Source of the DNA: Haloarcula sp. CBA1129
GTDB lineage: Archaea > Halobacteriota > Halobacteria > Halobacteriales > Haloarculaceae
Assembly (NCBI RefSeq): GCF_008729015.1
Contig: NZ_RKSM01000001.1
Coordinates: 1,550,001-1,614,000, forward strand
Direction: 5' to 3'
DNA length: 64,000 nucleotides
Under the pieces are notes generated by a model. The model did no database searches. It saw only the letters and a list, made by a program, of their open reading frames with translations, and was not told where the DNA came from. Positions 34,715 to 44,360 of this stretch are shown one piece after another (positions within the stretch are counted from its first letter, which is position 1; each line of letters starts with the position of its first letter). The translations under genes and the position numbers were made by a program.

Positions 34715-35261
34715 ATCGGTACATTGCCCGAAGTGTGGTAAATGCTTTGTGGAATAAAGCTGGTAAGTATATTACAAGTAGTAGTCAGCCAATAATGTTT
34801 TTGCACATACATTTAACTTTGACATGGTATTTTAGTTCACTTGTCAGATGATTGGATGGTCACAATCCGGTCGAGACATGCCTTTACCCGCTGATTCGAG
34901 TGCGGGTTGCCTCACTGCCTTGCGGGAAAGAAAGCCCCGATGTTGCTGTGACCTGCGAGAGCTATCCGGGGCCACGAACGTGAATCAGGATCGGCTAGCA
35001 GTGATTGCTACGCGGGTAATACTGAAAGTAGAGCAGAGTATCAGGATGAAATATAGTTATACTGTCAGCGCAAGGCACGCCACAGACTGTCGTATCTCGC
35101 TCCGAACTGCATTTCGAAGAGTGAGTCAGTGTTCGACTATACCCAGTCATGACTGACGGCCGGCAAGTAGCTGTGGGGAAGCGGACAGCAGAATCCCGGA
35201 TCGGGAACCAAGCCGCGAGTCAGTGACGGTGTACGGACTGTCGGCACTGCTCACATGCGCG
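34715..35261. other. intergenic region between the S-layer genes
   Basis: This region holds the csg1 promoter at its left end and an AT-rich stretch (about 34738-34850). A 102-codon plus-strand frame (34848-35156) is rich in Cys and Arg, unlike haloarchaeal proteins, and is not called. I see no other feature. Confidence 0.4.
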
Positions 35262-35263
35262 CG

Positions 35264-35302
35264 AAAGAAAGAACGGTGTTCAGGGACCAGAACTGCTCTG
35301 GT
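35264..35302 (-). terminator. terminator of the second S-layer gene
   Basis: It is identical to the csg1 terminator: hairpin ACCAGA-GCAGT-TCTGGT right after the stop, then a C/T run. The identity extends across the whole end of the two genes, consistent with a recent duplication or conversion. Confidence 0.6.
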
Positions 35303-38079
35303 TAGTTGTCGCGTCGGACGGCGAGGAGCGCAGCGGCGACCAGCGCGATGAGCGCGATGGCTGCCGTGAAGCCGGGACCGGTCTCTTCCGTGGTCTCGGT
35401 TTCGGTGTCCTCAGGCGTGTCCTCAGGAGTGTCCTCGGGCGTGTCCTCGGGCGTGTCCTCAGGCGTGTCCTCAGGTGTGTCCTCAGGCGTGTCCTCAGGC
35501 GTGTCCTCAGCACCAACAGTCACGTTCGCACTGTCCGTCACGGCGGAGCCGTTGGCGGTGTACGGACCGTCAGCGCCGGGGAAGTTGTACGCTTCGTTGC
35601 CGTTGGTGTCGAGGTGCGGCATCGCGACCGCGGTGAAGTCCTCGTCCATCGACTCGTCGAGCGTGATCGTGATGTCCTCGTGGCTGCCTGCCTCGAGGTA
35701 CTCGGAGTTCCCGACGACGTCGCCGGATGCGTTACCGGCGTGGATTGCGATGAAGCCACCGGCGGACAGCTGTGCGCTGTCGACGACGACTTCGCTACCG
35801 TCGGATTCCTGGTCACTGATGCTCACAGTGGCCGTGTCCGCATCGGTGATCTCTCCGTCTTCCTCGTCACCCAGCTGATCACCGTCGACATCGAGTGTCT
35901 GAGTGGTGAAGTTCGTCCCTGCCGAGTAGTCACTGAAGTCTGCCGTGGCAGTGAACGTCCCGTCCGTGTCGACAGTCGCTTCGGGGCGGTCGAGGAACGG
36001 GTTAGATTCACTCTCGGACTCGACTTCGACCTCAAGCTCGGAGCCAGGGGCGACCGTGGTGGTTCCGGTGATTAGCTGGTCAGCAGCAGCCTGCACCAGA
36101 ACGAGACCGTTGGTCGTGTCGATAGTTGCATCGCGGTCGACGATGCTGTAGTCGTCTTCAACGGCGTCGTTGCTGTCGCTCAGGCCAGTATCCTGCGACA
36201 CAGTGAAGTTGGCCAGTAGCTCGTCATCTTCGTCATCGGCGCGGATCGGTGTGCCGCTCTCGAATTCCGCGTTCCGTGTCTCCACAGCGACGAAGTACGT
36301 GTTGTTGTCGGGGTCGTCGACAACAACAACGTTGGAGCTGTTGAGGATAAGGGGGTCCTGATCTGCGTTTGCACCGACATCGCTGCGGTTGACGGTGAGG
36401 TTGAACGCGTCGTTGTTATTAGCGCCGCCAGCAGTCGACCGGAGGAACGCTTGGGTCCCGCTGGAGGAGCCGTTGACTTCCTCTTCGTAGGCGAGCGGGC
36501 CTTCGACACCGGAAGCAACGATCTGGTGGACAACGAGGTCACCGTCAGCGATGTTGTTCGATTGGGTCAGGTTCTGGTCGATACGATCACGAATGTCGAT
36601 ATCGTCATCGTCGAGCTCAGCGTCCTGTGGAGCCACCCAGCTACGCATGCTCTCAGTGGAGCGCTCGCTCAGTCGGAGTGTTCCGACGGCGTCAGCGCTG
36701 TCGTCCTGAGATGTGCCTGCAGTGACGTTCAGGTTGTAGCTGGAGGCTTCGATCGTCTCTTCGTCAAGGCTACCACGGTCGAAGGAGCCGGCTTCTTCGA
36801 CACCAGTGATCTCATCGTCACCCTCAACGTAGAGGATATCGCTGGCGTCGACATTGGCAACGTTGGCGCTCGTGCCGGCGAGATAGCTGTTGAACGAGAC
36901 AGTGACTTCGCCGTCACCGTCGTCGTCCTCGATAGTGCCAGAGATTGCGTAGTTGTCGTCCTCGTCGTCGCCGACGAAGACAACAGCTTCGTCTTCGTTG
37001 TCGAGCTGGTACGTGATGTTAGCCACGTCACCGCGCTCCTCCTCGACGACACTGCTCTCGAAGCTAACGTCGCCGTCTTCAGCTTCGGAGACGTTGATCT
37101 GGTCGGTACTGACCGTGATGTTCGTCTGTCGGTCAGTGACTTCGACCGTGTACGGGCCATCGTCAGCGTCGAAGCCGTTTGTCTGGTTGATCGGTTTGAA
37201 GATGAACGGAGTGTCATCGTTGCCTGACAGGGTGTCGATCTTCGATGAAACCCTGTCACCGCTGTCGTCATACAGCGTCGCGTTGGCTTCCTCACCACCA
37301 CGGTTGATCGTTGCGTTGACAATGATGTCGTCCTCATCGCTGATATCATTGTCATCAGCTTCAACGTTCAGGTTGAGGTCGCTGACTTGGAAGCCCGCGC
37401 TCTCATCGCCAATCGTGACGTTGTATTCCTCACCGGTATCGAGATCCTCAGTGTCGTAGCGGTAGACATCGCTATTCGAATTAACCGAGTCAGAAGCAAC
37501 GAGCGAACCATCGTTGACTTCAATCTCGAATTCGTCACCGGTGGACGTGCTGGATCGCTCGATTGCGAGCTTCTCACCACGGAACACGTTCTGATAGTCG
37601 AGGCCAGCTGAGGTGTCGCCATCGGCCGTGATCGTCTGTGACGTCACGTCGATGTCTTTCTGGACCAGATCGACATTGTCGCTACCAGTGGCAGAGACAC
37701 CGTTGAGTCGGACATCTACCTCAGCGTCAGGCGTAATGTCTTTCTCGAGGGTAATCTCGATCTGCTCACTGTTCTGGTTGATATTACCTCCATTCTGGCC
37801 AGTCTCAACGTACTCGCCCGGATTGTCCACACCGTTAACCACGACCTGGACATCACCATTATTGCTTGAGTTGGCGAGTTGCAGGGAGGTTTGTATTGAA
37901 TTGTTCGTTACCACTTCGATTGTATCTCCGGTATCGGAGTTGTACTCCGTTGCCTGCTGAATCTCGACGTTCGCGGCGGCGGCTGCGCCACCGGAGAACG
38001 CGATGGTCCCGGCGAATACCGAGAAGACCATCAGCGCCGTCAGGAACAGGCTACGAATCTTGTCTGAATTTCCTGTCAT
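35302..38079 (-). CDS. csg2: S-layer glycoprotein, second copy
   Basis: The 925-aa protein has the same signal peptide core, acidic Ig-like repeats and PGF-CTERM tail as csg1. Blocks of near-identity (N-terminal 45 residues; about 250-370; the last 170 before the stalk) alternate with diverged blocks (for example the region around [19 protein letters not shown]). The stalk differs: eight copies of a four-residue EDTP unit instead of the irregular Glu/Thr-rich stalk of csg1. It is probably lipid-anchored by ArtA and glycosylated. Confidence 0.93.
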   Translation of the reverse strand: MTGNSDKIRSLFLTALMVFSVFAGTIAFSGGAAAAANVEIQQATEYNSDTGDTIEVVTNNSIQTSLQLANSSNNGDVQVVVNGVDNPGEYVETGQNGGNINQNSEQIEITLEKDITPDAEVDVRLNGVSATGSDNVDLVQKDIDVTSQTITADGDTSAGLDYQNVFRGEKLAIERSSTSTGDEFEIEVNDGSLVASDSVNSNSDVYRYDTEDLDTGEEYNVTIGDESAGFQVSDLNLNVEADDNDISDEDDIIVNATINRGGEEANATLYDDSGDRVSSKIDTLSGNDDTPFIFKPINQTNGFDADDGPYTVEVTDRQTNITVSTDQINVSEAEDGDVSFESSVVEEERGDVANITYQLDNEDEAVVFVGDDEDDNYAISGTIEDDDGDGEVTVSFNSYLAGTSANVANVDASDILYVEGDDEITGVEEAGSFDRGSLDEETIEASSYNLNVTAGTSQDDSADAVGTLRLSERSTESMRSWVAPQDAELDDDDIDIRDRIDQNLTQSNNIADGDLVVHQIVASGVEGPLAYEEEVNGSSSGTQAFLRSTAGGANNNDAFNLTVNRSDVGANADQDPLILNSSNVVVVDDPDNNTYFVAVETRNAEFESGTPIRADDEDDELLANFTVSQDTGLSDSNDAVEDDYSIVDRDATIDTTNGLVLVQAAADQLITGTTTVAPGSELEVEVESESESNPFLDRPEATVDTDGTFTATADFSDYSAGTNFTTQTLDVDGDQLGDEEDGEITDADTATVSISDQESDGSEVVVDSAQLSAGGFIAIHAGNASGDVVGNSEYLEAGSHEDITITLDESMDEDFTAVAMPHLDTNGNEAYNFPGADGPYTANGSAVTDSANVTVGAEDTPEDTPEDTPEDTPEDTPEDTPEDTPEDTPEDTETETTEETGPGFTAAIALIALVAAALLAVRRDN
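35407..35510 (-). repeat. 12-bp tandem repeats encoding the EDTP stalk of csg2
   Basis: About eight tandem 12-bp units (consensus GTCCTCAGGCGT on the plus strand, with third-position variants) encode EDTP repeats just before the membrane anchor. The array is prone to slippage, so stalk length may vary between strains. csg1 lacks it. Confidence 0.85.
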
Positions 38080-38445
38080 AGTTTGTGTTTGCTATCGGGC
38101 GACCCCAGCAGTTTTCCACCTGGTCGGAACGCAATCACCGTAATCGCGTGTAGACCGAACCGGCGTACTCACTTCTGGCGTCATGGGTAGGGGTACAGTC
38201 TAAACGATAGGTGTCTATTACAAATGTTTTGTGATTAGGACATTCAGATGTCATGAATGGTCATGCTCTGAAACGACATTCGGGGCGATTAGAGATTGTG
38301 TGAGATGGTTACAAAGTATGAGATCTAGCTGTCATTCTAGCGTCTACCGTCTGAGTTCCAAGAATACCTCCCCAGAAGAATCGCCCCCTGACAGCCACTG
38401 GATGAGAATAGAAGAGGATTGAACGACCACTACCGACCGGGAGCG
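38080..38445. other. leader and promoter region upstream of csg2
   Basis: 38081-38194 is the leader shared with csg1. Beyond it lies AT-rich sequence (38195-38300) that should hold the csg2 promoter. No gene is supported; a 63-codon plus-strand frame (38231-38422) lacks acidic composition and motifs. Confidence 0.45.
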
Positions 38446-39198
38446 TCAGTTCGTCACGATCTCGATTTCACGGCTGTCGGGGTCTTTGGTGAACGCGTAG
38501 CGGTCGTCACAGCTCTCTGGATCGCGGTAGTCCTCAGCGTGACGACCCATTAGTGTCTCCCACGCGCCATGGAGGTCATCGGTTCGGACTGCGAGATGCC
38601 CCCAGGCGTCGCCGAGTTCGTAGGACCGGCCGTCGTAATTGTACGTGAGTTCGACTGACATCGCCTCGTCGGGGGCCTCCGCGGGCTTGAGGAAGTACAG
38701 CGCGAAGTCGTCGAACTCCTCACGGCGGAACAGGTCGTAGTCGAGCTTTCGAGTGTACCAGCCGATAGCCTGCTCGGCGTCTTCGACGCGGATCATGGTG
38801 TGGTCGAGCGACCACTTTGCGCCGTGGTCTCGCTCGACGATTTCGATTTCGTGGCCATCAGGGTCTGTGACAAAGGCGTAGGAGCCGCCACAGGAGTCTG
38901 GGTCGCGGTAATCCTCGACGCCGGCGTCCATCAGTTCGTCGTAGGCATCGTACACATCGTCACAGCGGACGGCGATGTGTCCCCACGCGTCGCCCATCGT
39001 GTACGAGCGCCCGTCGTGGTTGTACGTGAGTTCGAGCAGCGCCCCCTCGTCGTGGGCATCCTCCGGACCGAGGAAGACGTTCGTAAAGGTGTCTGCCTCC
39101 CAGCGGCCTTTCTCTTCGTAATCGAAATACGTCTGATACCAGTCCAGCGATGCGTCCAGATCCTCGACACGCATCATCGTATGATCAAGTGACCACAT
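38446..39198 (-). CDS. tandem VOC-superfamily protein (glyoxalase-like)
   Basis: The 250-aa protein is two VOC domains in tandem (about 1-126 and 130-250). Each has WSLDHTM.RVED at the start, a TYN.DGRSY..GDAWGH core and a terminal DP..xEIEIV. Metal ligands are His in LDHT, Glu in LELTYN, His in WGH and Glu near EIEIV. It may be a lactoylglutathione-lyase-like enzyme or dioxygenase. Haloarchaea generally lack glutathione, so the natural thiol cofactor would differ. Start at ATG 39198. Confidence 0.87.
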   Translation of the reverse strand: MWSLDHTMMRVEDLDASLDWYQTYFDYEEKGRWEADTFTNVFLGPEDAHDEGALLELTYNHDGRSYTMGDAWGHIAVRCDDVYDAYDELMDAGVEDYRDPDSCGGSYAFVTDPDGHEIEIVERDHGAKWSLDHTMIRVEDAEQAIGWYTRKLDYDLFRREEFDDFALYFLKPAEAPDEAMSVELTYNYDGRSYELGDAWGHLAVRTDDLHGAWETLMGRHAEDYRDPESCDDRYAFTKDPDSREIEIVTN

Positions 39199-39270
39199 AC
39201 ACAGCACATGGTGCGAGCGAGCGAAAAGGCTACCGCCACAGGTGCTTCCGTCCGGCTTCGATACCGCAGG

Positions 39271-39711
39271 TCACCGCGTCGCTGTATCGCCCCAGATGGC
39301 CGGCAGGTAGTACCACCAGACCACGGCAAGCAGTACGATGGAGCCGACCGGGACTGCCACGTAGTTGAGTCGCCTGTTGAATCCAAAGAACACGGGAATC
39401 TGAGTTAGACCTGCACCTGCGAGAGCGAGGGCGGTGATTCGGACGTCCTCGCGCCAGACAACGCCGACAACGGCGCTGGCCAAGGCAAAGGCATACAGCA
39501 AGACACCCGAACCCCACGATTCGATAAACTGTGGGAGTGCGCCGGTAAATCGGATGAAGTAGCTATAGACTGAGAGCAGTTCCGGCGGGTTCGTGTTGAA
39601 CAGGCCAAACGAGAAGACGAGTGTCAACTCTGCCCCGATCAGCACCACTGTCCAAGGGACGAGGCCAGCAACGACGACGGCGATAAGACGGCGTCGGGGA
39701 CCGTGGTCCAT
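39271..39711 (-). CDS. small four-helix membrane protein (TIGR04206-like)
   Basis: The 146-aa product has four membrane helices and a charged N-terminus (MDHGPRRR). Motif-like stretches are FGLFNTNPPELLSVYSYF and GFNRRLNYVAVPVGS. From memory it matches a haloarchaea-specific family, TIGR04206. Function unknown; it stands alone between the VOC protein and drg. Confidence 0.65.
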   Translation of the reverse strand: MDHGPRRRLIAVVVAGLVPWTVVLIGAELTLVFSFGLFNTNPPELLSVYSYFIRFTGALPQFIESWGSGVLLYAFALASAVVGVVWREDVRITALALAGAGLTQIPVFFGFNRRLNYVAVPVGSIVLLAVVWWYYLPAIWGDTATR

Positions 39712-39821
39712 ACGTGGTGGCAGGACTCTAGACCCATGAACGCATCTACTTCATAAACGGCGAACTCGGTGGACTTCCTTTGAAATGTGGCTTCCACGCA
39801 CGCGGGCGCGGTCGGGTATAA

Positions 39822-40931
39822 TCACCGATTGGCGACGATCCGTAGGATGTCTTCGTCCGCGAGTTCGTGGTCGCGACCGACCTGCTGTTCGTCGTGCTTG
39901 GCACTCGGGCCGGTCACACGAGCGAAGCGGAAGCGGTCGTCAAAGCTCCCACCGAGCTTCTCGCAGGCGTCGTCGACGGTATTGCCTTCCCGGAGTATCA
40001 GCGGTTCCTCACGGTCGACACCGCGGCCCGGCTTGTCCATGTAGATCCGGATCAGGCCGAGCTCCTCCCAGATGCGTTCGGTGAGGCTATCCAGTCCCTT
40101 CTCTTCCTCGGCGCTGATGAAGATCGCTTCGTCGGGATCGATATCCCGCTCACGGAGTTCGTCTTCGACCTTTGGAAGGTAGTCTGGTTCAATGAGGTCG
40201 GCCTTGTTGACGGCGACGAGGGAAGGCAGATAGACGCGGTTGTCCATCACGCCGTCGATGAGCTGATCGATGTCGATCTGCTCGCCGATGGTCACATCGG
40301 CGTTGACGTAGCCGTGCTCGCGCAGGACGGCTTTGACGGTCTCGTCGTCGAGTTCGACGCCCGAAGCCGTGTTGACCGAGATCCCGTCCTTGCCCTTCTT
40401 GCGGACATTGACCCACGGTGGGTTCTGATCGAGTCGAATCTTGTTCTTGTACAACTCCTCGCTGAGTCGGTCATACTGATCGATCTCGAAGACGGAGATG
40501 AGGAAGACGATGAGGTCCGCGGTCCGGACGACGGACAGCACTTCCTTGCCGCCACCTCGGCCACCGGCAGCGCCCTCGATGAGTCCGGGAACGTCGAGAA
40601 TCTGGATGTTCGCACCTTTGTACTTGAGCATCCCCGGATACACGTCGAGCGTCGTGAACTCGTATGCGCCGGTCTCGGACTCGGCGTTGGTCAGCGCGTT
40701 CAGCAGCGTCGACTTCCCGACGCTGGGAAATCCGACGAGCGCGACGGTCGCGTCGCCGTGCTTCTCGACGCCGTAGCCACCGCCGCCGCCCGAAGAGGCC
40801 TGCTGTTCAAGCTTTTCCTTTTTTTCCGCGAGCTTGGACTTCAGCCGACCGATATGGGCCTCTGTAGACTTGTTGTAGGGAGTGCTGGCGATTTCGTCTT
40901 CGAGTTCCTGAATCTCCTCTTCGAGCCCCAT
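39822..40931 (-). CDS. drg: DRG-family GTP-binding protein
   Basis: The 369-aa protein has an N-terminal helix-rich region (1-50), G1 GFPSVGKST (about 67-75), G3 DVPGLIEGA, G4 NKAD and a C-terminal TGS domain (about 285-365, ending near DIDLRIVANR-type sequence). DRG proteins are ribosome-associated GTPases conserved in archaea and eukaryotes. A Gly run (SSGGGGGYG) precedes the G domain. Confidence 0.95.
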   Translation of the reverse strand: MGLEEEIQELEDEIASTPYNKSTEAHIGRLKSKLAEKKEKLEQQASSGGGGGYGVEKHGDATVALVGFPSVGKSTLLNALTNAESETGAYEFTTLDVYPGMLKYKGANIQILDVPGLIEGAAGGRGGGKEVLSVVRTADLIVFLISVFEIDQYDRLSEELYKNKIRLDQNPPWVNVRKKGKDGISVNTASGVELDDETVKAVLREHGYVNADVTIGEQIDIDQLIDGVMDNRVYLPSLVAVNKADLIEPDYLPKVEDELRERDIDPDEAIFISAEEEKGLDSLTERIWEELGLIRIYMDKPGRGVDREEPLILREGNTVDDACEKLGGSFDDRFRFARVTGPSAKHDEQQVGRDHELADEDILRIVANR

Positions 40932-41080
40932 TAGGTGTATGTCGGCCCCTCACACCGAATAAGGCTTTCCTCCCTCGCCGACGCCACCTCAACGGTACGC
41001 ACACTGGCCCCATCCTGCTGTTCAGAATGGTCAAACGCCCCTCATGTAATTCGACACACCTATAGGCTCCCCTCCGTCAT

Positions 41081-41290
41081 ATGTCGATAATGGGAGCGGC
41101 GAGTCGGTTTCGCGACAGCACGCAGATACTGCTGCCAGTCGGTGCACTCGACGGGATTCGCGAGGAGTTGGAACAGCGATTCACCCTGAGCGTTCATCAG
41201 GAAGGTGAACAGATTCGGATAATCGGCTCCCCGGTCGAAATCAAAGACGCAAGCGATTTTCTCGCACGACACGGCGTGACGTTCGCCTGA
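41081..41290 (+). CDS. small conserved haloarchaeal protein (VNG_1110C-like)
   Basis: The 69-aa product matches, from memory, a small haloarchaeal family with the pattern RFRDSTQILLPVGALDGIREELEQRF and a KH-like end (IRIIGSPVEIKDASDFLARHGV). The start may be the ATG at 41081 or 41090. It lies upstream of rpl11 but has its own terminator space. Confidence 0.7.
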   Translation: MSIMGAASRFRDSTQILLPVGALDGIREELEQRFTLSVHQEGEQIRIIGSPVEIKDASDFLARHGVTFA

Positions 41291-41396
41291 GTTAGCGGGG
41301 AGCCTATTCTTTGTCGAGATGGCCGGTCTGTCGAAAGGTTCCAAACGGTGAGCGTGCGTGTGGAGGCCTCACGCAGCGATCCGTGAAACGCAATCC

Positions 41397-41402
41397 TTTA
41401 AA
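41397..41402 (+). promoter_or_regulatory. TATA box of rpl11
   Basis: TTTAAA lies 24 bp upstream of the rpl11 ATG. With the usual 22-27 bp spacing, transcription would begin at or next to the start codon, giving a leaderless mRNA. Confidence 0.6.
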
Positions 41403-41425
41403 CCGCCGCGAGGATTCCACTATGT

Positions 41426-41914
41426 ATGGCTGGAACTATCGAAGTCCTCGTTCCCGGTGGGGAGGCCAACCCTGGCCCGCCACTCGGTCCGGAACTCGGC
41501 CCGACACCGGTGGACGTGCAGGCAGTCGTACAGGACATCAACGACCAGACGGAAGCCTTCGATGGCACCGAAGTCCCCGTCACCGTCGAGTACGACGACG
41601 ACGGCACCTTCGAGATCGAAGTCGGTGTCCCGCCGACAGCAGAACTCATCAAGGACGAGGCCGGCTTCGAAACCGGCAGCGGCGAACCGCAAGAGGACTT
41701 CGTCGCTGACCTCTCCGTCGATCAGGTCAAACAGATCGCCGAACAGAAGCAGACGGACCTGCTCTCATACGATCTGAAGAACGCCGCGAAAGAGGTCGTC
41801 GGGACGTGCACCTCTCTCGGTGTCACCATCGAAGGCGAGAACCCACGCGAGTTCAAAGAGCGCATCGACGCGGGCGAGTACGACGACGTGTTCGCGGCCG
41901 AAGCACAGGCGTAA
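41426..41914 (+). CDS. rpl11: 50S ribosomal protein L11
   Basis: The 162-aa protein carries the L11 N-domain (GGEANPGPPLGPELGPTPVDV) and the rRNA-binding C-domain (CTSLGVTIEG). It organises the GTPase-associated centre of 23S rRNA with L10/L12. It is transcribed separately from the L1-L10-L12 operon, as in other halophiles. Confidence 0.97.
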   Translation: MAGTIEVLVPGGEANPGPPLGPELGPTPVDVQAVVQDINDQTEAFDGTEVPVTVEYDDDGTFEIEVGVPPTAELIKDEAGFETGSGEPQEDFVADLSVDQVKQIAEQKQTDLLSYDLKNAAKEVVGTCTSLGVTIEGENPREFKERIDAGEYDDVFAAEAQA

Positions 41915-42062
41915 GTCGGACTTGCTTGCTGTGCGGTTGGCGTGTGTTTTCCCTTGCTTTCGACGCTGCTGAGCCACTGCACAGGCGACGGATCCCCCAC
42001 TAGCGACCGGACCCTGCGAACCGGAAACACGCCCGTCAGCGGTCCTTGTGCTGGTTCGACGG

Positions 42063-42157
42063 GTTTAAGTGTCGCATTGGCGTCTACCCGCACGAGACAG
42101 GCATCCGCCTGTTTCACTGACCCGTAGAAGCCGATTGGCGTACTACGGAGGTGAACA
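42063..42157 (+). promoter_or_regulatory. promoter and structured leader of the L1-L10-L12 operon
   Basis: A TATA box (TTTAAGT, 42064-42070) is followed about 25 bp on by a hairpin, GAGACAGGC-ATCC-GCCTGTTTC (42094-42115, nine pairs with one G-U). The mRNA leader is about 65 nt. A strong ribosome-binding site GGAGGTGA lies just before the ATG. In Halobacterium the L1 mRNA leader is reported to resemble the L1 site of 23S rRNA, so autoregulation is likely. Confidence 0.6.
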
Positions 42158-42796
42158 ATGGCAGATCAGGAAATAGAGAACGCAGTCTCGCGCGCACTCG
42201 AGGACGCACCTGAGCGGAACTTCCGCGAAACGGTCGACCTCGCTGTGAACCTGCGCGACTTAGATCTTAACGACCCGTCGAACCGCGTCGACGAGTCCGT
42301 CGTGCTTCCTGCTGGCACCGGTCAGGAGACCACTATTGTGGTCTTCGCCGAGGGCGAAACCGCCCTTCGTGCCGAGGAAGTCGCAGACGACGTACTCGAC
42401 GAGGACGAACTCGAGGAACTCGGTGGCGACGACGACGCCGCCAAGGACCTCGCCGATGACACTGACTTCTTCATTGCGGAGAAGGATCTGATGCAGGACA
42501 TCGGTCGCTACCTCGGGACCGTCCTCGGTCCGCGTGGGAAGATGCCGGAACCGCTCGACCCCGACGACGATGTCGTCGAGGTCATCGAACGCATGAAAAA
42601 CACCGTGCAGCTCCGCAGCGGGGAACGGCGAACGTTCCACACGCGGGTCGGCGCGGAGGACATGTCCGCCGAAAATATCGCGGACAACATCGACGTTATC
42701 CTCCGCCGTCTGCACGCGGACCTCGAGAAGGGCCCGCTCAACATCGACACTGTCTACGTGAAGACGACGATGGGGCCTGCGATGGAGGTGGCCTGA
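42158..42796 (+). CDS. rpl1: 50S ribosomal protein L1
   Basis: The 212-aa protein binds the L1 stalk of 23S rRNA and helps release deacylated tRNA. Family features are [20 protein letters not shown], the [10 protein letters not shown] loop and [14 protein letters not shown]. It is the first gene of an operon and a probable translational autoregulator. Confidence 0.97.
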   Translation: MADQEIENAVSRALEDAPERNFRETVDLAVNLRDLDLNDPSNRVDESVVLPAGTGQETTIVVFAEGETALRAEEVADDVLDEDELEELGGDDDAAKDLADDTDFFIAEKDLMQDIGRYLGTVLGPRGKMPEPLDPDDDVVEVIERMKNTVQLRSGERRTFHTRVGAEDMSAENIADNIDVILRRLHADLEKGPLNIDTVYVKTTMGPAMEVA

Positions 42797-42797
42797 T

Positions 42798-43847
42798 ATG
42801 AGCGCCGAATCCGAACGCAAGACCGAAACTATCCCCGAGTGGAAGCAGGAGGAGGTCGACGCCATCGTGGACATGATCGAGTCCTACGAGAGCGTCGGCG
42901 TCGTCAACATCGCCGGGATCCCGTCCCGACAACTGCAGGACATGCGGCGTGACCTGCACGGGACCGCCGAACTTCGCGTCTCTCGGAACACGCTGCTTGA
43001 GCGTGCGCTCGCCGAAGTAGATGACGGGCTCGAAGACCTTACCGGCTACGTTACCGGGCAGGTCGGTCTCATCGGGACCAACAACAACCCGTTCTCGCTG
43101 TTTCAGGAACTCGAGGCCTCCAAGACGCCCGCACCCATTGGTGCCGGCGAGGTGGCCCCGAACGACATCGTGATTCCGGAAGGCGACACGGGCGTCGACC
43201 CCGGTCCGTTCGTCGGCGAACTCCAGAGCGTGGGTGCCGACGCACGCATTCAGGAAGGCTCCATTCAGGTCCTTTCTGACTCGACGGTGCTTGACACCGG
43301 CGAGGAGGTCTCTCAGGAACTCGCGAACGTGCTGAACGAACTCGGTATCGAACCGAAGGAGGTCGGTCTCGACCTTCGTGCCGTCTTCGCCGACGGCGTG
43401 CTGTTCGAACCCGAGGAACTGGAACTCGATATCGACGAGTACCGGAGCGACATTCAGGCGGCTGCCGGCCGAGCGTTCAACCTCTCGGTCAACGCAGACT
43501 ACCCGACCGCGACGACGGCCCCGACGATGCTCCAGTCCGCTCGTGGCAACGCCAAGAGCCTCGCGCTCCAGGCGGCCATCGAGGACCCCGAGGTCGTCCC
43601 TGACCTCGTGAGCAAGGCCGACGCACAGGTCCGTGCGCTCGCCTCACAGATCGACGACGAAGAGGCACTCCCAGAGGAGCTTCAGGGCGTCGAGGCCGAC
43701 GTGGCGACAGAAGAACCGACTGACGACCAAGACGAGGACACCGCATCCGAGGACGCCGGCGACGCCGACGACGCGGCCGAGGAGGCCGACGACGGCGACG
43801 ATGACGACGACGAGGACGCCGGCGACGCGCTCGGAGCGATGTTCTAA
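42798..43847 (+). CDS. rpl10: 50S ribosomal protein L10 (P0)
   Basis: The 349-aa protein anchors the L12 stalk. It has the rRNA-binding N-domain (about 1-110, with [13 protein letters not shown]), the archaeal insertion domain, L12-binding helices (about 230-290), and a very acidic Asp/Glu/Ala hinge ending DALGAMF, the P-protein tail. It starts one base after rpl1. Confidence 0.97.
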   Translation: MSAESERKTETIPEWKQEEVDAIVDMIESYESVGVVNIAGIPSRQLQDMRRDLHGTAELRVSRNTLLERALAEVDDGLEDLTGYVTGQVGLIGTNNNPFSLFQELEASKTPAPIGAGEVAPNDIVIPEGDTGVDPGPFVGELQSVGADARIQEGSIQVLSDSTVLDTGEEVSQELANVLNELGIEPKEVGLDLRAVFADGVLFEPEELELDIDEYRSDIQAAAGRAFNLSVNADYPTATTAPTMLQSARGNAKSLALQAAIEDPEVVPDLVSKADAQVRALASQIDDEEALPEELQGVEADVATEEPTDDQDEDTASEDAGDADDAAEEADDGDDDDDEDAGDALGAMF

Positions 43848-43864
43848 CAACTCACACTACAACA

Positions 43865-44212
43865 ATGGAATACGTATACGCTGCACTCATCCTGAACGAA
43901 TCGGGCGAAGAAATCAACGAAGACAACCTCACCGACGTGCTCGACGCCGCGGGCGTCGACGTCGAGGAGTCCCGCGTCAAGGCCCTCGTCGCCGCCCTCG
44001 AGGACGTCGACATCGAGGAGGCCGTCGACCAGGCCGCTGCGGCACCGGTGCCGGCAAGCGGCGGCGCGGCCGCACCCGCAGAGGGTGACGCCGACGAGGC
44101 CGACGAGGCCGACGAGGACGCCGAAGAAGAGGCTGCCGACGACGGCGGCGACGACGATGACGACGAAGACGACGAGGCAAGCGGCGAAGGCCTCGGCGAA
44201 CTCTTCGGCTAA
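43865..44212 (+). CDS. rpl12: 50S ribosomal protein L12 (P1)
   Basis: The 115-aa P1-type stalk protein has an N-terminal dimerisation domain ([21 protein letters not shown]), an Ala-rich hinge, a highly acidic segment and the terminal GLGELFG that recruits elongation factors. It is the last gene of the operon; a T run (44232-44239) follows as a probable terminator. Confidence 0.97.
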   Translation: MEYVYAALILNESGEEINEDNLTDVLDAAGVDVEESRVKALVAALEDVDIEEAVDQAAAAPVPASGGAAAPAEGDADEADEADEDAEEEAADDGGDDDDDEDDEASGEGLGELFG

Positions 44213-44360
44213 CTCGGTTCAACACAGCTCTGCTTTTTTTGCGCGCGTTCGACCGGTGAGAGGAGTCGCTGCCGTTCGAATTCTAGAGGCTGTCGTGTCG
44301 TCCTGCTTGCAAAAATCGGCCAACGTATAAGCGACTGCAGAGGGGGATCGCTGCGGCTGT

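Noticed and set aside
34848..35156. 102-codon plus-strand frame between the S-layer genes
   Set aside because: Rich in Cys and Arg with no known motif, and located in a promoter region.
35407..35510. Short tandem repeats as a CRISPR-like array
   Set aside because: Units are 12 bp without spacers and encode an in-frame EDTP stalk. No CRISPR array or cas gene was seen anywhere in the window.
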